Assembly (NCBI GenBank): GCA_018372435.1
Contig: JAHAJA010000002.1
Coordinates: 1-64,000, forward strand
Length of the DNA: 64,000 bases
Reading direction: 5' to 3'
Source of the DNA: Clostridiales bacterium
GTDB lineage: Bacteria; Bacillota; Clostridia; Lachnospirales; Lachnospiraceae
Part shown: one piece after another, positions 44,951-53,755 of the stretch
Layout: the number at the start of each line of letters is the position of its first letter
Numbering within the stretch: the stretch's first letter is position 1
Program-made: the position numbers and the translations under genes
Notes under the pieces: generated by a model
Databases searched by the model: none
The model's input: only the letters and a program-made list of their open reading frames with translations
Told to the model about the DNA's origin: nothing

Positions 44951-46495
44951 ATGAGTAAAAAACCTACAGTTTTAATGATCTTAGATGGTTATGGATTAAA
45001 TGACAAACAACAAGCAAATGCAATTGCCAATGCAAAAACACCAGTTATGGACAAGTTAATGGCTGAGTATCCTTTTGTTAAAGGTTATGCAAGCGGTTTA
45101 GCAGTAGGACTTCCAGATGGTCAAATGGGTAATTCAGAGGTTGGTCACCTTAACATGGGCGCTGGAAGAATTATATATCAAGAGTTAACAAGAATCACAA
45201 AAGAAATTAAAGATGGGGATTTCTTCAAGAATGAAACTTTGCTTGCAGCTGTTGAAAACTGTAAGAAAAACAATACAGCATTACATCTTATGGGACTACT
45301 TTCCGATGGTGGTGTTCATAGCCATAATACACATTTATATGGATTGCTAGAATTAGCTAAACAAAACGGTTTAGATAACGTGTATGTACATGCATTCTTA
45401 GATGGTCGTGATACAGCGCCTACATCAGGAAAAGGCTTTGTTGAAGAACTAGTAGCGAAGATGGAAGAGATCGGCGTTGGTAAAGTTGCTTCCGTAAGTG
45501 GTCGTTACTATGCAATGGATCGTGATAATAGATGGGATCGTGTAGAAAAGGCCTACAACGCAATTGTATTAGGTGAAGGAGAACATGCTGATTGTGCTGT
45601 TTGTGCAGTGCAAAATTCTTATGATCAAGATAAGAATGACGAATTCGTATTACCAACTGTTGTAGGTAAAGATGGAGTTGCTACAGCTACAATTAATGAA
45701 GATGATTCAGTAATTTTCTTTAACTTCAGACCTGATCGTGCAAGAGAGTTAACTAGAGCGTTCTGTGACGAAGCGTTTGAAGGATTCAATAGACAAAAAG
45801 GATTCTTAAAATTAGCATTCGTATGTTTTTCAGAGTATGATGTAACAATCCCTAACAAAACAGTTGCTTTCAAAAAAGTAGCAATTACTAATACATTTGG
45901 TGAGTTCTTAGCTGCTAACAATATGACACAAGCAAGAATCGCTGAAACAGAAAAATACGCTCATGTTACATTCTTCTTCAATGGTGGAGTAGAAGAACCA
46001 AACAAAGGCGAAGATAGAATTCTTGTAAAATCTCCTAAAGTAGCAACTTATGATCTACAACCAGAGATGAGTGCATTCGAAGTGTCAGACAAATTAGTAG
46101 ATGCAATTAAATCAGACAAGTATGATGTAATCATCGTTAACTTCGCTAACCCAGATATGGTTGGACATACAGGTATTCAAGATGCGGCTGTAAAGGCTGT
46201 TGAATCTGTTGATGAATGTGTTGGTAAAGCATACGAAGCATTATTAAGCGTTGATGGACAAATGTTTATCTGTGCTGACCACGGTAACGTAGAACAATTG
46301 CTAGACTATGAAACTGGAGCACCATTCACTGCGCATACAACTAATCCAGTACCATTTATATTAGTTAACTACAACAAGGATTACACATTAGCTGAAAACG
46401 GCTGTCTAGCGGACATCGCGCCTACATTAATTGAGATGATGGGTATGACAAAGCCAGCTGAAATGACTGGAAAATCATTATTAATTAAGAAATAA
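44951..46495 (+). CDS. gpmI: 2,3-bisphosphoglycerate-independent phosphoglycerate mutase
   Basis: Interconverts 3- and 2-phosphoglycerate with two manganese ions. The 514-residue protein has LMILDGYGLND, the catalytic Ser in GNSEVGHLNMGAGR, HAFLDGRDTAP, and metal ligands in ANPDMVGHTG and CADHGNVEQLLD. AAGGAG is 8 nt before the ATG at 44951; an upstream in-frame ATG at 44891 lacks a site. Confidence 0.97.
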   Translation: MSKKPTVLMILDGYGLNDKQQANAIANAKTPVMDKLMAEYPFVKGYASGLAVGLPDGQMGNSEVGHLNMGAGRIIYQELTRITKEIKDGDFFKNETLLAAVENCKKNNTALHLMGLLSDGGVHSHNTHLYGLLELAKQNGLDNVYVHAFLDGRDTAPTSGKGFVEELVAKMEEIGVGKVASVSGRYYAMDRDNRWDRVEKAYNAIVLGEGEHADCAVCAVQNSYDQDKNDEFVLPTVVGKDGVATATINEDDSVIFFNFRPDRARELTRAFCDEAFEGFNRQKGFLKLAFVCFSEYDVTIPNKTVAFKKVAITNTFGEFLAANNMTQARIAETEKYAHVTFFFNGGVEEPNKGEDRILVKSPKVATYDLQPEMSAFEVSDKLVDAIKSDKYDVIIVNFANPDMVGHTGIQDAAVKAVESVDECVGKAYEALLSVDGQMFICADHGNVEQLLDYETGAPFTAHTTNPVPFILVNYNKDYTLAENGCLADIAPTLIEMMGMTKPAEMTGKSLLIKK

Positions 46496-46509
46496 GCATA
46501 GTCTATATT

Positions 46510-46542
46510 AGGGTTGCTATACAATAATAAGCAACCCTTTTT
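46510..46542 (+). terminator. Intrinsic terminator after gpmI
   Basis: AGGGTTGCT (46510-46518) pairs with AGCAACCCT (46530-46538), followed by TTTT. Confidence 0.9.
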
Positions 46543-46560
46543 ATGCCAATGAAATATATG

Positions 46561-46589
46561 TTGAAAATCTATAATAATTATGGTAGAAT
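46561..46589 (+). promoter_or_regulatory. Sigma-A promoter of secG
   Basis: TTGAAA (46561-46566) and TAGAAT (46584-46589), 17 bp apart, about 75 bp before secG. Confidence 0.7.
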
Positions 46590-46666
46590 TAAGCTAATTG
46601 TTTAGTGATTATAGTAATTACTATACGTAAAGTGTTATATAAGAAGATATACAGGAGGTGTAATCG

Positions 46667-46912
46667 ATGGCAGTATTAGAAACTGTAATAATGGTAATAT
46701 ATGCGTTAGTTTGTATCGCGTTAACAGTTATCGTACTTATGCAAGAAGGTAAATCAGCAGGTTTAACTGGTGCAATTAGTGGTGTGGCTGACACATACTG
46801 GGGTAAGAACAAAGGTCGTTCTATGGAAGGAACGATGGAGAAATTTACTAAAATCTTAGCTATTTTATTCATTCTTCTATCAATTGTTCTTAACTTAAAT
46901 ATCTGGAAATAG
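46667..46912 (+). CDS. secG: Preprotein translocase subunit SecG
   Basis: The 81-residue protein has two membrane helices (about 4-22 and 60-78) joined by the conserved loop VLMQEGKSAGLTGAISG. SecG helps SecYE export proteins. AGGAGG is 8 nt before the ATG. The neighbourhood secG-rnr-smpB-ssrA is conserved in many Firmicutes. Confidence 0.95.
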   Translation: MAVLETVIMVIYALVCIALTVIVLMQEGKSAGLTGAISGVADTYWGKNKGRSMEGTMEKFTKILAILFILLSIVLNLNIWK

Positions 46913-47081
46913 GCGATACGTAATAGTCGGTTATCCAATTCTTAAAGGCCGAATGTACACAAATTGAATAAAATTCAGTTTGACATTGGCTAGCTTGAAG
47001 AGACTAGTTTATCTCGTGAGCTTTACAGAATGAAACGTGAATATTTAGAATAATATAGGACAAGTCATTATACATTAGAGC

Positions 47082-47119
47082 ATCCTTCATCTTTAATTAT
47101 GAGATGAAGGATTTTTTTC
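47082..47119 (+). terminator. Intrinsic terminator after secG
   Basis: ATCCTTCATCT (47082-47092) pairs with AGATGAAGGAT (47102-47112), and TTTTTTT follows. Confidence 0.92.
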
Positions 47120-47137
47120 TGACATTTTGATTAAATG

Positions 47138-47166
47138 TTGGAAAATTAACCAAAACGTAGTATAAT
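47138..47166 (+). promoter_or_regulatory. Strong sigma-A promoter upstream of the rnr leader
   Basis: TTGGAA (47138-47143) and a perfect TATAAT (47161-47166) with 17-bp spacing. Transcription would start near 47173, giving a leader of about 260 nt before rnr that begins with a structured RNA. Confidence 0.75.
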
Positions 47167-47171
47167 ATAAC

Positions 47172-47244
47172 TAACCGGAAGCAGCGAAGCTGATTCAAGG
47201 ATTACACGAGTGTAAGACTGTACTCCGACAGGAGTTATTGGTTA
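47172..47244 (+). ncRNA. Candidate structured RNA (four-helix junction) in the rnr leader
   Basis: Four helices can be drawn by eye. P1 is TAACCGG/TTGGTTA (47172-47178 with 47238-47244, two G-T pairs). P2 is CAGC/GCTG (47182-47185 with 47189-47192). P3 is TTACA/TGTAA with a CGAG loop (47202-47215). P4 is ACTCC/GGAGT with a GACA loop (47222-47235). Transcription from the strong promoter just upstream would begin at its first base. I do not recognise a known riboswitch or RNA family. The rest of the leader has another hairpin (TTGCAG/CTGCAA, about 47363-47390) and no terminator. It may be a regulatory leader of rnr or a processed small RNA. Confidence 0.5.
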
Positions 47245-47435
47245 ACTTAACAATCTTTGTTTGATTCACCCGATTAGTTGACGGAACTTCAATTAATTTG
47301 ATTATGCTTTCAGTAGAATAAATCAATATAATAGGGATAAAATAAAAAAGAGTTAATAAAAATTGCAGTATATAATTTTAGTGCTGCAATTTCTAAATAT
47401 AGCAAGCTTAGGCTTGAAGACGGGAGGTTGTTACT

Positions 47436-49652
47436 ATGGATCAAACATTATTAGAAATTAAAAAACAACTTGTCTTAAGTATGATGGAAGATAAGAAATA
47501 CAAACCACTACGATTTAAAGAAATTGTTGGAGTAATGCAAGTACCAAAAAACGAAAAGCAGGACTTAAAAGAGGTATTAGATTCCTTAATTCATGATGGA
47601 AAAGTTACACTAGATACCAAAACTAGATATAAATTAGCCAATGCTAATCTAAAGGTAGGTACATTCTCGGGAACACAACGTGGTTATGGATTTGTATCGA
47701 TTGAGGGAGAAAAAGATGATATCTTTATACCGGAGAGTGCAACGAGAGGTGCCCTGAATAAAGATATTGTTCAAGTTATGATTAAAGAAGAACAAACGGG
47801 AAAACGTAAAGAAGGGGAAATTGTTAGTGTTGTCGAGAGAGGCAATACGGACATCGTAGGTACCTTCCAAAAGAGCAAGAATTTTGGCTTTGTGGTTCCT
47901 GATAATCTTAAGCTCGGTAAAGATATTTTCATTCCTAAGGAATATACCAAAGGTGCTGTTACAGGCCACAAAGTAGTAGTTAAGATTGTAGATTTTGGTA
48001 GTAAAGATAAGAGTCCGGAAGGTAGAATTACAGAAATTATTGGCCATATCAATGACCCAGGTGTAGACATTATGTCTATTATTATGGCTAATAATCTACC
48101 ACTTGAATTCCCAGATACAGTTTTGAGATCGCTAGATTCAATACCAGAAGAAGTAACTAGTGCAGATATTGGTGGCAGAATGGATATTCGTGATCTTCAA
48201 ACAGTGACGATTGATGGAGAAGATGCGAAAGATCTTGATGATGCTATTACAATATCTAAGAATGGTGATAAATACACATTAGGTGTTCATATTGCAGATG
48301 TTACGAATTATGTGAGAGAAGGAGAACCGCTTGATGTGGAAGCACTTAAGCGAGGCACAAGTGTCTATCTAGTAGATCGAGTAATACCGATGTTACCACA
48401 TAAGTTGTCTAACGGAATCTGCTCTTTGAATGCAGGAGTAGATCGTTTAGCATTAAGTTGTTTTATGGATATTGATCAAAAAGGTAATGTTGTAGGTCAT
48501 AAGATTGCTGAAACTGTTTTACGTGTAGATCGTAGAATGAGCTATACTAGTGTTAAGAAGATTCTAGAGGATAAAGATGAAGCAGAGATAGCAGAATATA
48601 AAGAGTTGATTCCGATGTTTGAATTAATGCAGGAATTAGCAACGCTGCTTCGTGATAAGAGACACAAACGAGGGTCAATCGATTTCGATTTCCCAGAAAG
48701 CAAGATTATCTTAGACGAAAAGGGTAAACCAATAGAAATTAAAGCATATGAAAGAAATTCTGCTACTAAGATTATCGAAGATTTCATGTTGTTAGCAAAT
48801 GAAACTATTGCTGAAGATTATTTCTGGCAAGAGATCCCGTTTGTTTATCGTACCCATGAGAATCCTGACACAGAGAAGATTCAGAAACTAGGTATCTTCA
48901 TCAATAATTTTGGCTATAGTATTAAGATAGGTCAAGATGAAATCCATCCGAAAGAACTACAGAAGTTACTATCTAAGATAGAAGGAACACCAGAAGAGGC
49001 TTTGATTAGTCGTCTAACATTACGATCTATGAAACAGGCGAAGTACACGGTTTCTAATGAGGGGCATTTTGGTTTATCAACAAAATACTATTGTCATTTT
49101 ACTTCCCCAATTCGTCGTTACCCTGATTTACAGATTCACAGAATTATCAAAGAGAATCTGAGAGGTAAGTTGAATGAAAAGAGGATTTCTCATTATGATC
49201 GTATATTACCTGAAGTATCAAAACAATCAAGTTTGACGGAACGTCGTGCAGATGAATCAGAAAGAGAAGTTGAAAAACTAAAGAAAGTAGAATACATGAA
49301 GCAATACATTGGTGAATGTTTTGAAGGTGTAATCTCTGGTATCACTACTTGGGGTATGTATGTAGAATTACCTAATACCGTTGAAGGTATGGTTCGTGTT
49401 AATAGTATGGAAGGTGATTATTATTATTACGATGAAGAGCACTATATGATGATTGGTGAACATACGAAGAAGATGTATAAACTTGGACAAAAGGTAACTA
49501 TAGAAGTAGTAGGTTGTGATCGAGCTTTACGTACTATTGATTTTGAATTAGTAGAAGATGATAGTACTGAAGAAGATCATGGTGAAATTAATGAGAAAGC
49601 AATTATGGATCTAGTACACAAAGACGATTCAGTTAAGGAAACTGCACAATAG
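47436..49652 (+). CDS. rnr: Ribonuclease R
   Basis: RNase R is a 3'-to-5' exoribonuclease that degrades structured RNA and works with tmRNA. The 738-residue protein has an N-terminal helix-turn-helix-like region, cold-shock domains (GTQRGYGFVS and KSKNFGFVVP), the RNB catalytic domain with DGEDAKDLDDAITI, FTSPIRRYPDLQIHR, and a C-terminal S1 domain (FEGVISGITTWGMYVEL). GGGAGG is 8 nt before the ATG. Confidence 0.97.
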   Translation: MDQTLLEIKKQLVLSMMEDKKYKPLRFKEIVGVMQVPKNEKQDLKEVLDSLIHDGKVTLDTKTRYKLANANLKVGTFSGTQRGYGFVSIEGEKDDIFIPESATRGALNKDIVQVMIKEEQTGKRKEGEIVSVVERGNTDIVGTFQKSKNFGFVVPDNLKLGKDIFIPKEYTKGAVTGHKVVVKIVDFGSKDKSPEGRITEIIGHINDPGVDIMSIIMANNLPLEFPDTVLRSLDSIPEEVTSADIGGRMDIRDLQTVTIDGEDAKDLDDAITISKNGDKYTLGVHIADVTNYVREGEPLDVEALKRGTSVYLVDRVIPMLPHKLSNGICSLNAGVDRLALSCFMDIDQKGNVVGHKIAETVLRVDRRMSYTSVKKILEDKDEAEIAEYKELIPMFELMQELATLLRDKRHKRGSIDFDFPESKIILDEKGKPIEIKAYERNSATKIIEDFMLLANETIAEDYFWQEIPFVYRTHENPDTEKIQKLGIFINNFGYSIKIGQDEIHPKELQKLLSKIEGTPEEALISRLTLRSMKQAKYTVSNEGHFGLSTKYYCHFTSPIRRYPDLQIHRIIKENLRGKLNEKRISHYDRILPEVSKQSSLTERRADESEREVEKLKKVEYMKQYIGECFEGVISGITTWGMYVELPNTVEGMVRVNSMEGDYYYYDEEHYMMIGEHTKKMYKLGQKVTIEVVGCDRALRTIDFELVEDDSTEEDHGEINEKAIMDLVHKDDSVKETAQ

Positions 49653-49718
49653 GGGATTCTAGCAGTCGATTAGATTTTTAGATTGTTTAATAATAGTTTG
49701 GAAAGGATAAGTATAAGT

Positions 49719-50186
49719 ATGTCAAAAGAGAGTATTAAGCAAATTGCAAATAACAAAAAAGCATACTTTGATTATTTTATTGAGGAAAAATATGAAGCGG
49801 GTATTGTTCTTCATGGAACAGAAGTAAAGTCACTTCGTATGGGTAAATGTAGTGTTAAAGAATCCTTTATTCGTGTAGAAAAGGGAGAGCTTTATATCTA
49901 TAATATGCATATAAGTCCATATGAAAAAGGAAACATATTTAACAAAGACCCTTTGCGTATTAAGAAATTGCTTCTTCATAAGTATGAGATCAATAAGATC
50001 AGTGGTCAAATGCAACAAAAGGGATATACAATTGTACCTTTAAGTGTTTATCTTAAGGGAAGTCTTGTTAAGATGGAAATCGGCTTAGCAAGAGGTAAAA
50101 AATTATATGATAAACGACAAGATATTGCGAAGAAGGATCAACGTCGTGAAGCTGAGAAAGATTTTAAGATTAAGAATCTGAATTAG
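49719..50186 (+). CDS. smpB: SsrA-binding protein SmpB
   Basis: SmpB carries tmRNA to stalled ribosomes. The 155-residue protein shows NNKKAYFDYFIEEKYEAGI, LHGTEVKSLR, the central EKGNIFNKDPLRIKKLLLHKYEI, and the basic tail GKKLYDKRQDIAKKDQRRE. ATG at 49719 gives the usual length with AAAGGA 11 nt upstream; an in-frame start at 49683 adds a non-conserved extension. Its partner ssrA is 560 bp downstream. Confidence 0.97.
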   Translation: MSKESIKQIANNKKAYFDYFIEEKYEAGIVLHGTEVKSLRMGKCSVKESFIRVEKGELYIYNMHISPYEKGNIFNKDPLRIKKLLLHKYEINKISGQMQQKGYTIVPLSVYLKGSLVKMEIGLARGKKLYDKRQDIAKKDQRREAEKDFKIKNLN

Positions 50187-50214
50187 CCTTTAATATTGAG
50201 AATGCTATGAAATT

Positions 50215-50259
50215 ATGACTGTTACATAGATAAATAATATTTATGTAATGGTCATTTTA
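50215..50259 (+). terminator. Intrinsic terminator after smpB
   Basis: ATGAC and TTACATA (from 50215) pair with TATGTAA and GTCAT (to 50255) in an interrupted stem, followed by TTTAT. Confidence 0.7.
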
Positions 50260-50310
50260 TAGTTTTATTACAAGATTTTGATGCGAGGGTAGGATACCTG
50301 GAGGTACATA

Positions 50311-50622
50311 ATGATAGATAGAGAAAACTTTATTAATATTAATTTTCTTAAGAAAGAGATATTCACCGGAAGTTTGAATGGAATGAGATATAGATTTAAA
50401 AAAGAAGTTACAGAGGGGGATGAGCCTATAACATCGCTTTTGGTAAGCATATGGCCACATCCATATAATTTTGCTAGTACAGAGGATGATTTAAAAATTA
50501 GCAAAGAATTTGAATTTACCAAAGAGGGAGTCAAAGAAGCAGCAGATTGGTTAAATCAATCGTACATAGAGAAAAAGGAATATTGGAAGCAAGCATGTAT
50601 ATGGAATGTATTAAAAGAATAA
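50311..50622 (+). CDS. Conserved-looking hypothetical protein
   Basis: A 103-residue soluble protein with no recognised family. It has a clear ribosome site (GGAGG, 7 nt before ATG). The sequence has an N-terminal beta-rich part (GMRYRFKKEV, LLVSIWPHPYNF) and a C-terminal helical part ending in WKQACIWNVL. It lies between smpB and ssrA and precedes the tmRNA promoter. Function unknown. Confidence 0.7.
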   Translation: MIDRENFININFLKKEIFTGSLNGMRYRFKKEVTEGDEPITSLLVSIWPHPYNFASTEDDLKISKEFEFTKEGVKEAADWLNQSYIEKKEYWKQACIWNVLKE

Positions 50623-50657
50623 TGGTCAGTAATATATTAGTATAAATTACAGAGCTC

Positions 50658-50686
50658 TTGACAAAACTATTATCATGTTATATTAT
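50658..50686 (+). promoter_or_regulatory. Sigma-A promoter of ssrA
   Basis: A perfect TTGACA (50658-50663) and TATTAT (50681-50686) with 17-bp spacing. Transcription would start near 50693, leaving a leader of about 57 nt for removal at the tmRNA 5' end by RNase P. Confidence 0.75.
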
Positions 50687-50749
50687 AATTACACGTCTGT
50701 TTACCAGCTATATCGAAAGATACATTCTATGTAATAGAATATTAATTTC

Positions 50750-51108
50750 GGGGTTGTACTGGTTTCGACGGGGGTTTTGAAGTTGTGGAAGCCATTCGTG
50801 GACTAGGACCACGTAAAAACTTAGAATTAAATATAAACGCAGACGAAAATTTAGCGTACGCTGCCTAGTGGCAGCTGTCGACCTTAAGCCACTCGCTGCT
50901 TAAGGACTCGGCATCAAACTTGCGAGGCACTTTGTCTTCAAAGCTTTGAGAAGATAAAAGAAACATGAAGCTACCAAAGCTAATAGCCTGTTAGCCGGCG
51001 ATTAGTAGAGGGAACAGCAAACTTCGGGTTTGCATAAAAGACTGACTGTAATGGGAGATGCTACAATGAATGGGCTTTCGGACAGGGGTTCGATTCCCCT
51101 CAGCTCCA
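50750..51108 (+). ncRNA. ssrA: Transfer-messenger RNA (tmRNA)
   Basis: The tRNA-like ends pair GGGGTTG (50750-50756) with CAGCTCC (51101-51107). The 5' part carries the typical ACTGGTTTCGACGGGG, and the T-arm reads GGGGTTCGATTCCCC. The tag reading frame begins at GCA 50839 and encodes ADENLAYAA before TAG 50866-50868, with the typical hydrophobic AYAA end recognised by proteases. Pseudoknot stems follow in the usual order. The terminal CCA is not encoded: after the discriminator A (51108) the sequence is TCT. A serine recombinase remnant abuts this end on the minus strand, so the element probably entered at the ssrA 3' end. Confidence 0.95.
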
Positions 51109-52040
51109 TCTATTGTATCCACGTACATGTTGAGATCGAATCTCCAGTAGATTTCAATATACTCTGGATAAACAACTACTTTGTAAACATAAGTCTTGAT
51201 GATTCGTTTTTGTTCATCAAGGCTTTTGTTTTTTATATCCATATCATTACCCATATTTGATCTAAGTAGTTCCTTACTTGGAATCTGAAGCTTTTCACAT
51301 TGCTTTTTAGTATAATCGATTCTATCAATAATATCAATCCTAAATGCTTCAAGCTCATTCAAAGCTTGCTTTGTCGATGGTGTAGAGATACCGTTCATTA
51401 TTGCCTCTACAATATTATTAATCTTTTCTTCAACACTTTTCAATTTCTTGTTAAGTTCTTTTAATTCATTAGGAGCAGATTTAGCAAAATCCATCATCCC
51501 CTTATGAATGATTTCAATAATTTTATCTAAACCACCATCAGATAATTCTCTATGGAGAGCATCTATTACAATTGCTTCAACAAGATCTTTTCTAATATCT
51601 TTAGCGTCACATTCTTTCTTCGCTTTACGAGTATTACACTTATATGTAACTCTAGCTGTTTTGCTACGTCCACTTTTATTCTTGTTTCCACACATACTTC
51701 CGCCACATTTTCCACAGTAAATTAAGCCACTTAACAAGTAGCATTCTTTTGCTTTAGCTTGTCCACCAGCTTTTAATTTTCTTTCATCGTATATTTTATT
51801 AACCTTATCCCATAACTCATCTGAAACAATTCTAGGGACTCCATCTGGTATTTTAATTATGTCATCACCAGCGAGATCCTTTTTTACTCCGTTTTCAATG
51901 ATTCGCTTTTCTTTACCATAAACATATACTCCCTTATACTTTTCATTACATACAAGAGTATCTGGTCCAACGTCAAAACCAAAAGCTGGCTTTCCACCCG
52001 TGTGCTTACATTCGAGCGCATTCTCTTTTAAACCTTTATG
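51109..52040 (-). pseudogene. Large serine recombinase remnant at the ssrA 3' end
   Basis: On the minus strand the frame is open from 52040 without a start codon and encodes the C-terminal half of a large serine recombinase. It contains GLKENALECKHTGGKP, KYKGVYVYGKEKR, PDGVPRIVSDELWDKV, the zinc-ribbon LLSGLIYCGKCGG followed by two further Cys, a coiled coil (about 51350-51560), and a final domain with YVYKVVVYPEYIEIYW. The catalytic Ser domain is missing. The segment usually found between the HTGGKP region and the KYKGVYVY region also looks deleted. The frame runs on without a stop through the ssrA 3' end to 50991; residues after about 51108 are only antisense tmRNA. Confidence 0.85.
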
Positions 52041-52444
52041 CTATTGGGTTTGAAAATAGAAAAGTTAGAGGTACAAAACACAGAAAATTTGAGCATATAG
52101 GAATTATTATTGTGCAGGAAAAACGGATCAAGAAGATTGGGAATCACTAGTTAAGTTATAATGGACTATCAGGGGGATAAGCATCAAAGAGTAGAAGTAA
52201 GAAACTTTGTCAATAGATTACACCATCTTATTCATGGCAATGTTGAAACTGATAAAGAATGGTGTAATACAAACGAAAGACCTAAAAACGAATGTTGGCA
52301 CGATAGTAATATAAATTAGGATTTGTGTAAGGAATTTTTTAGAAATTTAAATAAGTATAAGCACCAAGCAAACATAGTAACACCTTTATAGAACTAATTA
52401 GCCTAAGAACATAATCAATAAAAATTCAATTTGTTGAGATATTT
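52041..52444. other. Mobile-element debris, no intact gene
   Basis: Short plus-strand open stretches remain. One encodes NYYCAGKTDQEDWESLV before a TAA at 52158-52160, preceded in a shifted frame by a basic segment (ENRKVRGTKHRKFEH). Another is a 52-codon ORF from ATG 52161 to TAG 52317, without a ribosome site. They look like broken coding sequence; no family is recognised. Confidence 0.4.
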
Positions 52445-52480
52445 AACTACTAACTAAAATATTAAGTTGGCAGTTTTTTT
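52445..52480 (+). terminator. Intrinsic terminator in the debris region
   Basis: AACTACTAACT (52445-52455) pairs with AGTTGGCAGTT (52465-52475) with one mismatch and one G-T pair, followed by a T-run. Confidence 0.7.
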
Positions 52481-52598
52481 GTGCAAGAAATTAGGATTTA
52501 GAGAACGAAGTACATTGATAATTTAATATTGATAGTTGGTAAAATATGTAGTATTCTAGCTATGAAGATTTTTTATATTTTTGCGAAGGAGAATCGTT

Positions 52599-52985
52599 AT
52601 GAAGAATTATACACAAGTCTATGTCAAGAACAGTTTTGAAGCGGCAGAAACGTATTGCAAAGCTTTTGGAGCAGAAGTAACCTTTGAAATAAAAAATGAT
52701 GCCGGAACTGCCTATGAACACTGTGAATTATCCGTAAATGGCGAAGGCTTTTTAGCATTAGCTGAAGCGACAAATCCTTGTGACATAAACATAGTCCACA
52801 AAATGAAATGGGAAACTATGACGTTTAATGTTTTTGAGATGGGAAGTGAAGAAGCTGTTTATCATGCTTTTGATATTCTTAGTGAAGGTGGTGTTATTAT
52901 TGACCCCATTCATGAATTACCTTGGAGCAAATGCTGTGCAACCATTATTGATAAATATGGTGTGTGTTGGTGGATTTCTATTTAA
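52599..52985 (+). CDS. VOC family (glyoxalase/PhnB-like) protein
   Basis: The 128-residue protein has the beta-alpha-beta fold of the vicinal-oxygen-chelate superfamily, close to PhnB-type proteins: TQVYVKNSFEAAETYCKAFGAE at the start, HCELSVNGEGFLALAEA in the middle, and ATIIDKYGVCWWISI at the end. Substrate unknown. AAGGAG is 7 nt before the ATG at 52599. It appears intact although both sides are decayed, so it may be cargo of the former element or older core sequence. Confidence 0.8.
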   Translation: MKNYTQVYVKNSFEAAETYCKAFGAEVTFEIKNDAGTAYEHCELSVNGEGFLALAEATNPCDINIVHKMKWETMTFNVFEMGSEEAVYHAFDILSEGGVIIDPIHELPWSKCCATIIDKYGVCWWISI

Positions 52986-53188
52986 CGGACAAAATGAGCA
53001 TAATAAGGCAAATTGCCAAATACATGAAGCATTTAAGCCGGTAATATATTCAGGACAGTATCATTCCATCGGAAAGAACCTTGGGAAAATTGGAGACTTC
53101 TATAAGAATTGAGGTAGAGATAAATTCCAGTTGTAGAGGAAATTATTTGAGCATAATCCTAAGGTAACAAATAAATAAGTATCTTTTG
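52986..53188 (+). other. Coding-like remnant after the VOC gene
   Basis: The frame ending at 53112 contains NGQNEHNKANCQIHEAFKP and GQYHSIGKNLGKIGDFYKN with no start codon of its own downstream of the VOC gene. It reads like the C-terminal end of a lost protein. No family is recognised. Confidence 0.3.
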
Positions 53189-53224
53189 ACTACCAACTAT
53201 CAGCATTGAGTGGGTAGTTTTTTT
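53189..53224 (+). terminator. Intrinsic terminator
   Basis: ACTACC-A-ACT (53189-53198) pairs with AGT-G-GGTAGT (53209-53218), followed by a T-run to 53224. Confidence 0.8.
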
Positions 53225-53421
53225 ATAAATAAAAAAGTTAGTAAGGTAAATGATGATTTATTAACCTTTTGAATAATTATTTCAAGTAGAATTAAAAAGA
53301 GACTATGGGAGATGTGCATAAATGGGAAGTATAGAAAGCAAAAATAAATGTCCAAGAATTTAAGTCGAAAAAGGTAGTATTCCATTAGACTTCCCCAATA
53401 AATATTTAGTTATATTCAGTT

Positions 53422-53460
53422 AAAGAAGACGGACAATAATTTGTACCGCCTTCTTTTTTA
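53422..53460 (+). terminator. Intrinsic terminator
   Basis: AAAGAAGACGG (53422-53432) pairs with CCGCCTTCTTT (53446-53456) with one mismatch, and T residues follow. It lies 48 bp before the methylase fragment. Confidence 0.75.
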
Positions 53461-53508
53461 TCATCTAAAATAATACCCTAAATTATACGAAAGGTGATGA
53501 AACAGAGC

Positions 53509-53661
53509 ATGAATAGTTTTATTTCATGGATTGGTGGTAAGAGATTGCTACGAAACAAAGTACTTGAACAATTCCCAGATACTAGTGAATACAATAGATA
53601 TATTGAAGTATTCGGTGGAGCAGGGTGGGTATTGTTCGCAAAGGATAAACATGCAGGTTGA
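53509..53661 (+). pseudogene. DNA adenine methylase (D12 class) N-terminal fragment
   Basis: ATG at 53509, with AAGGTGATG upstream, opens a 50-codon frame ending in TGA. It encodes the N terminus of a Dam-type N6-adenine methylase: FISWIGGKRLLR and YIEVFGGAGWVLFAKDKHA, the SAM-binding motif I region. The rest, including the DPPY catalytic motif, is absent. Beyond the stop the sequence is unlike a methylase, so the gene was cut, probably by a deletion or insertion. Related methylases are common on prophages. Confidence 0.75.
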
Positions 53662-53755
53662 TGTGGCAACCTCAAGGAGTTGCAGTAAGGAAGAAGTGGG
53701 GCTGGCAAAACATTTATGTGCTCCCGCGCGCAAGCAAGATATAGCCTCTTATAGA

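Noticed and set aside
47172..47190. GGAAGCAGC in the rnr leader as a signal recognition particle RNA
   Set aside because: The motif is partial: the full GGAAGG-AAGCAG loop context is missing and the surrounding pairing differs.
47172..47244. The same segment as a tRNA
   Set aside because: Loops are 3-4 nt, there is no T-loop consensus and no anticodon loop of 7 nt.
47245..47435. T-box leader before rnr
   Set aside because: No TGGNACCGCG T-box sequence and no terminator are present.
50991..51108. Extension of the recombinase protein into ssrA (reads AEGNRTPVRK on the minus strand)
   Set aside because: This is antisense tmRNA sequence, a known annotation artefact, not a real protein domain.
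51030..51260. 76-codon plus-strand ORF across the tmRNA 3' end
   Set aside because: It overlaps the tmRNA and the recombinase remnant and has no family features.
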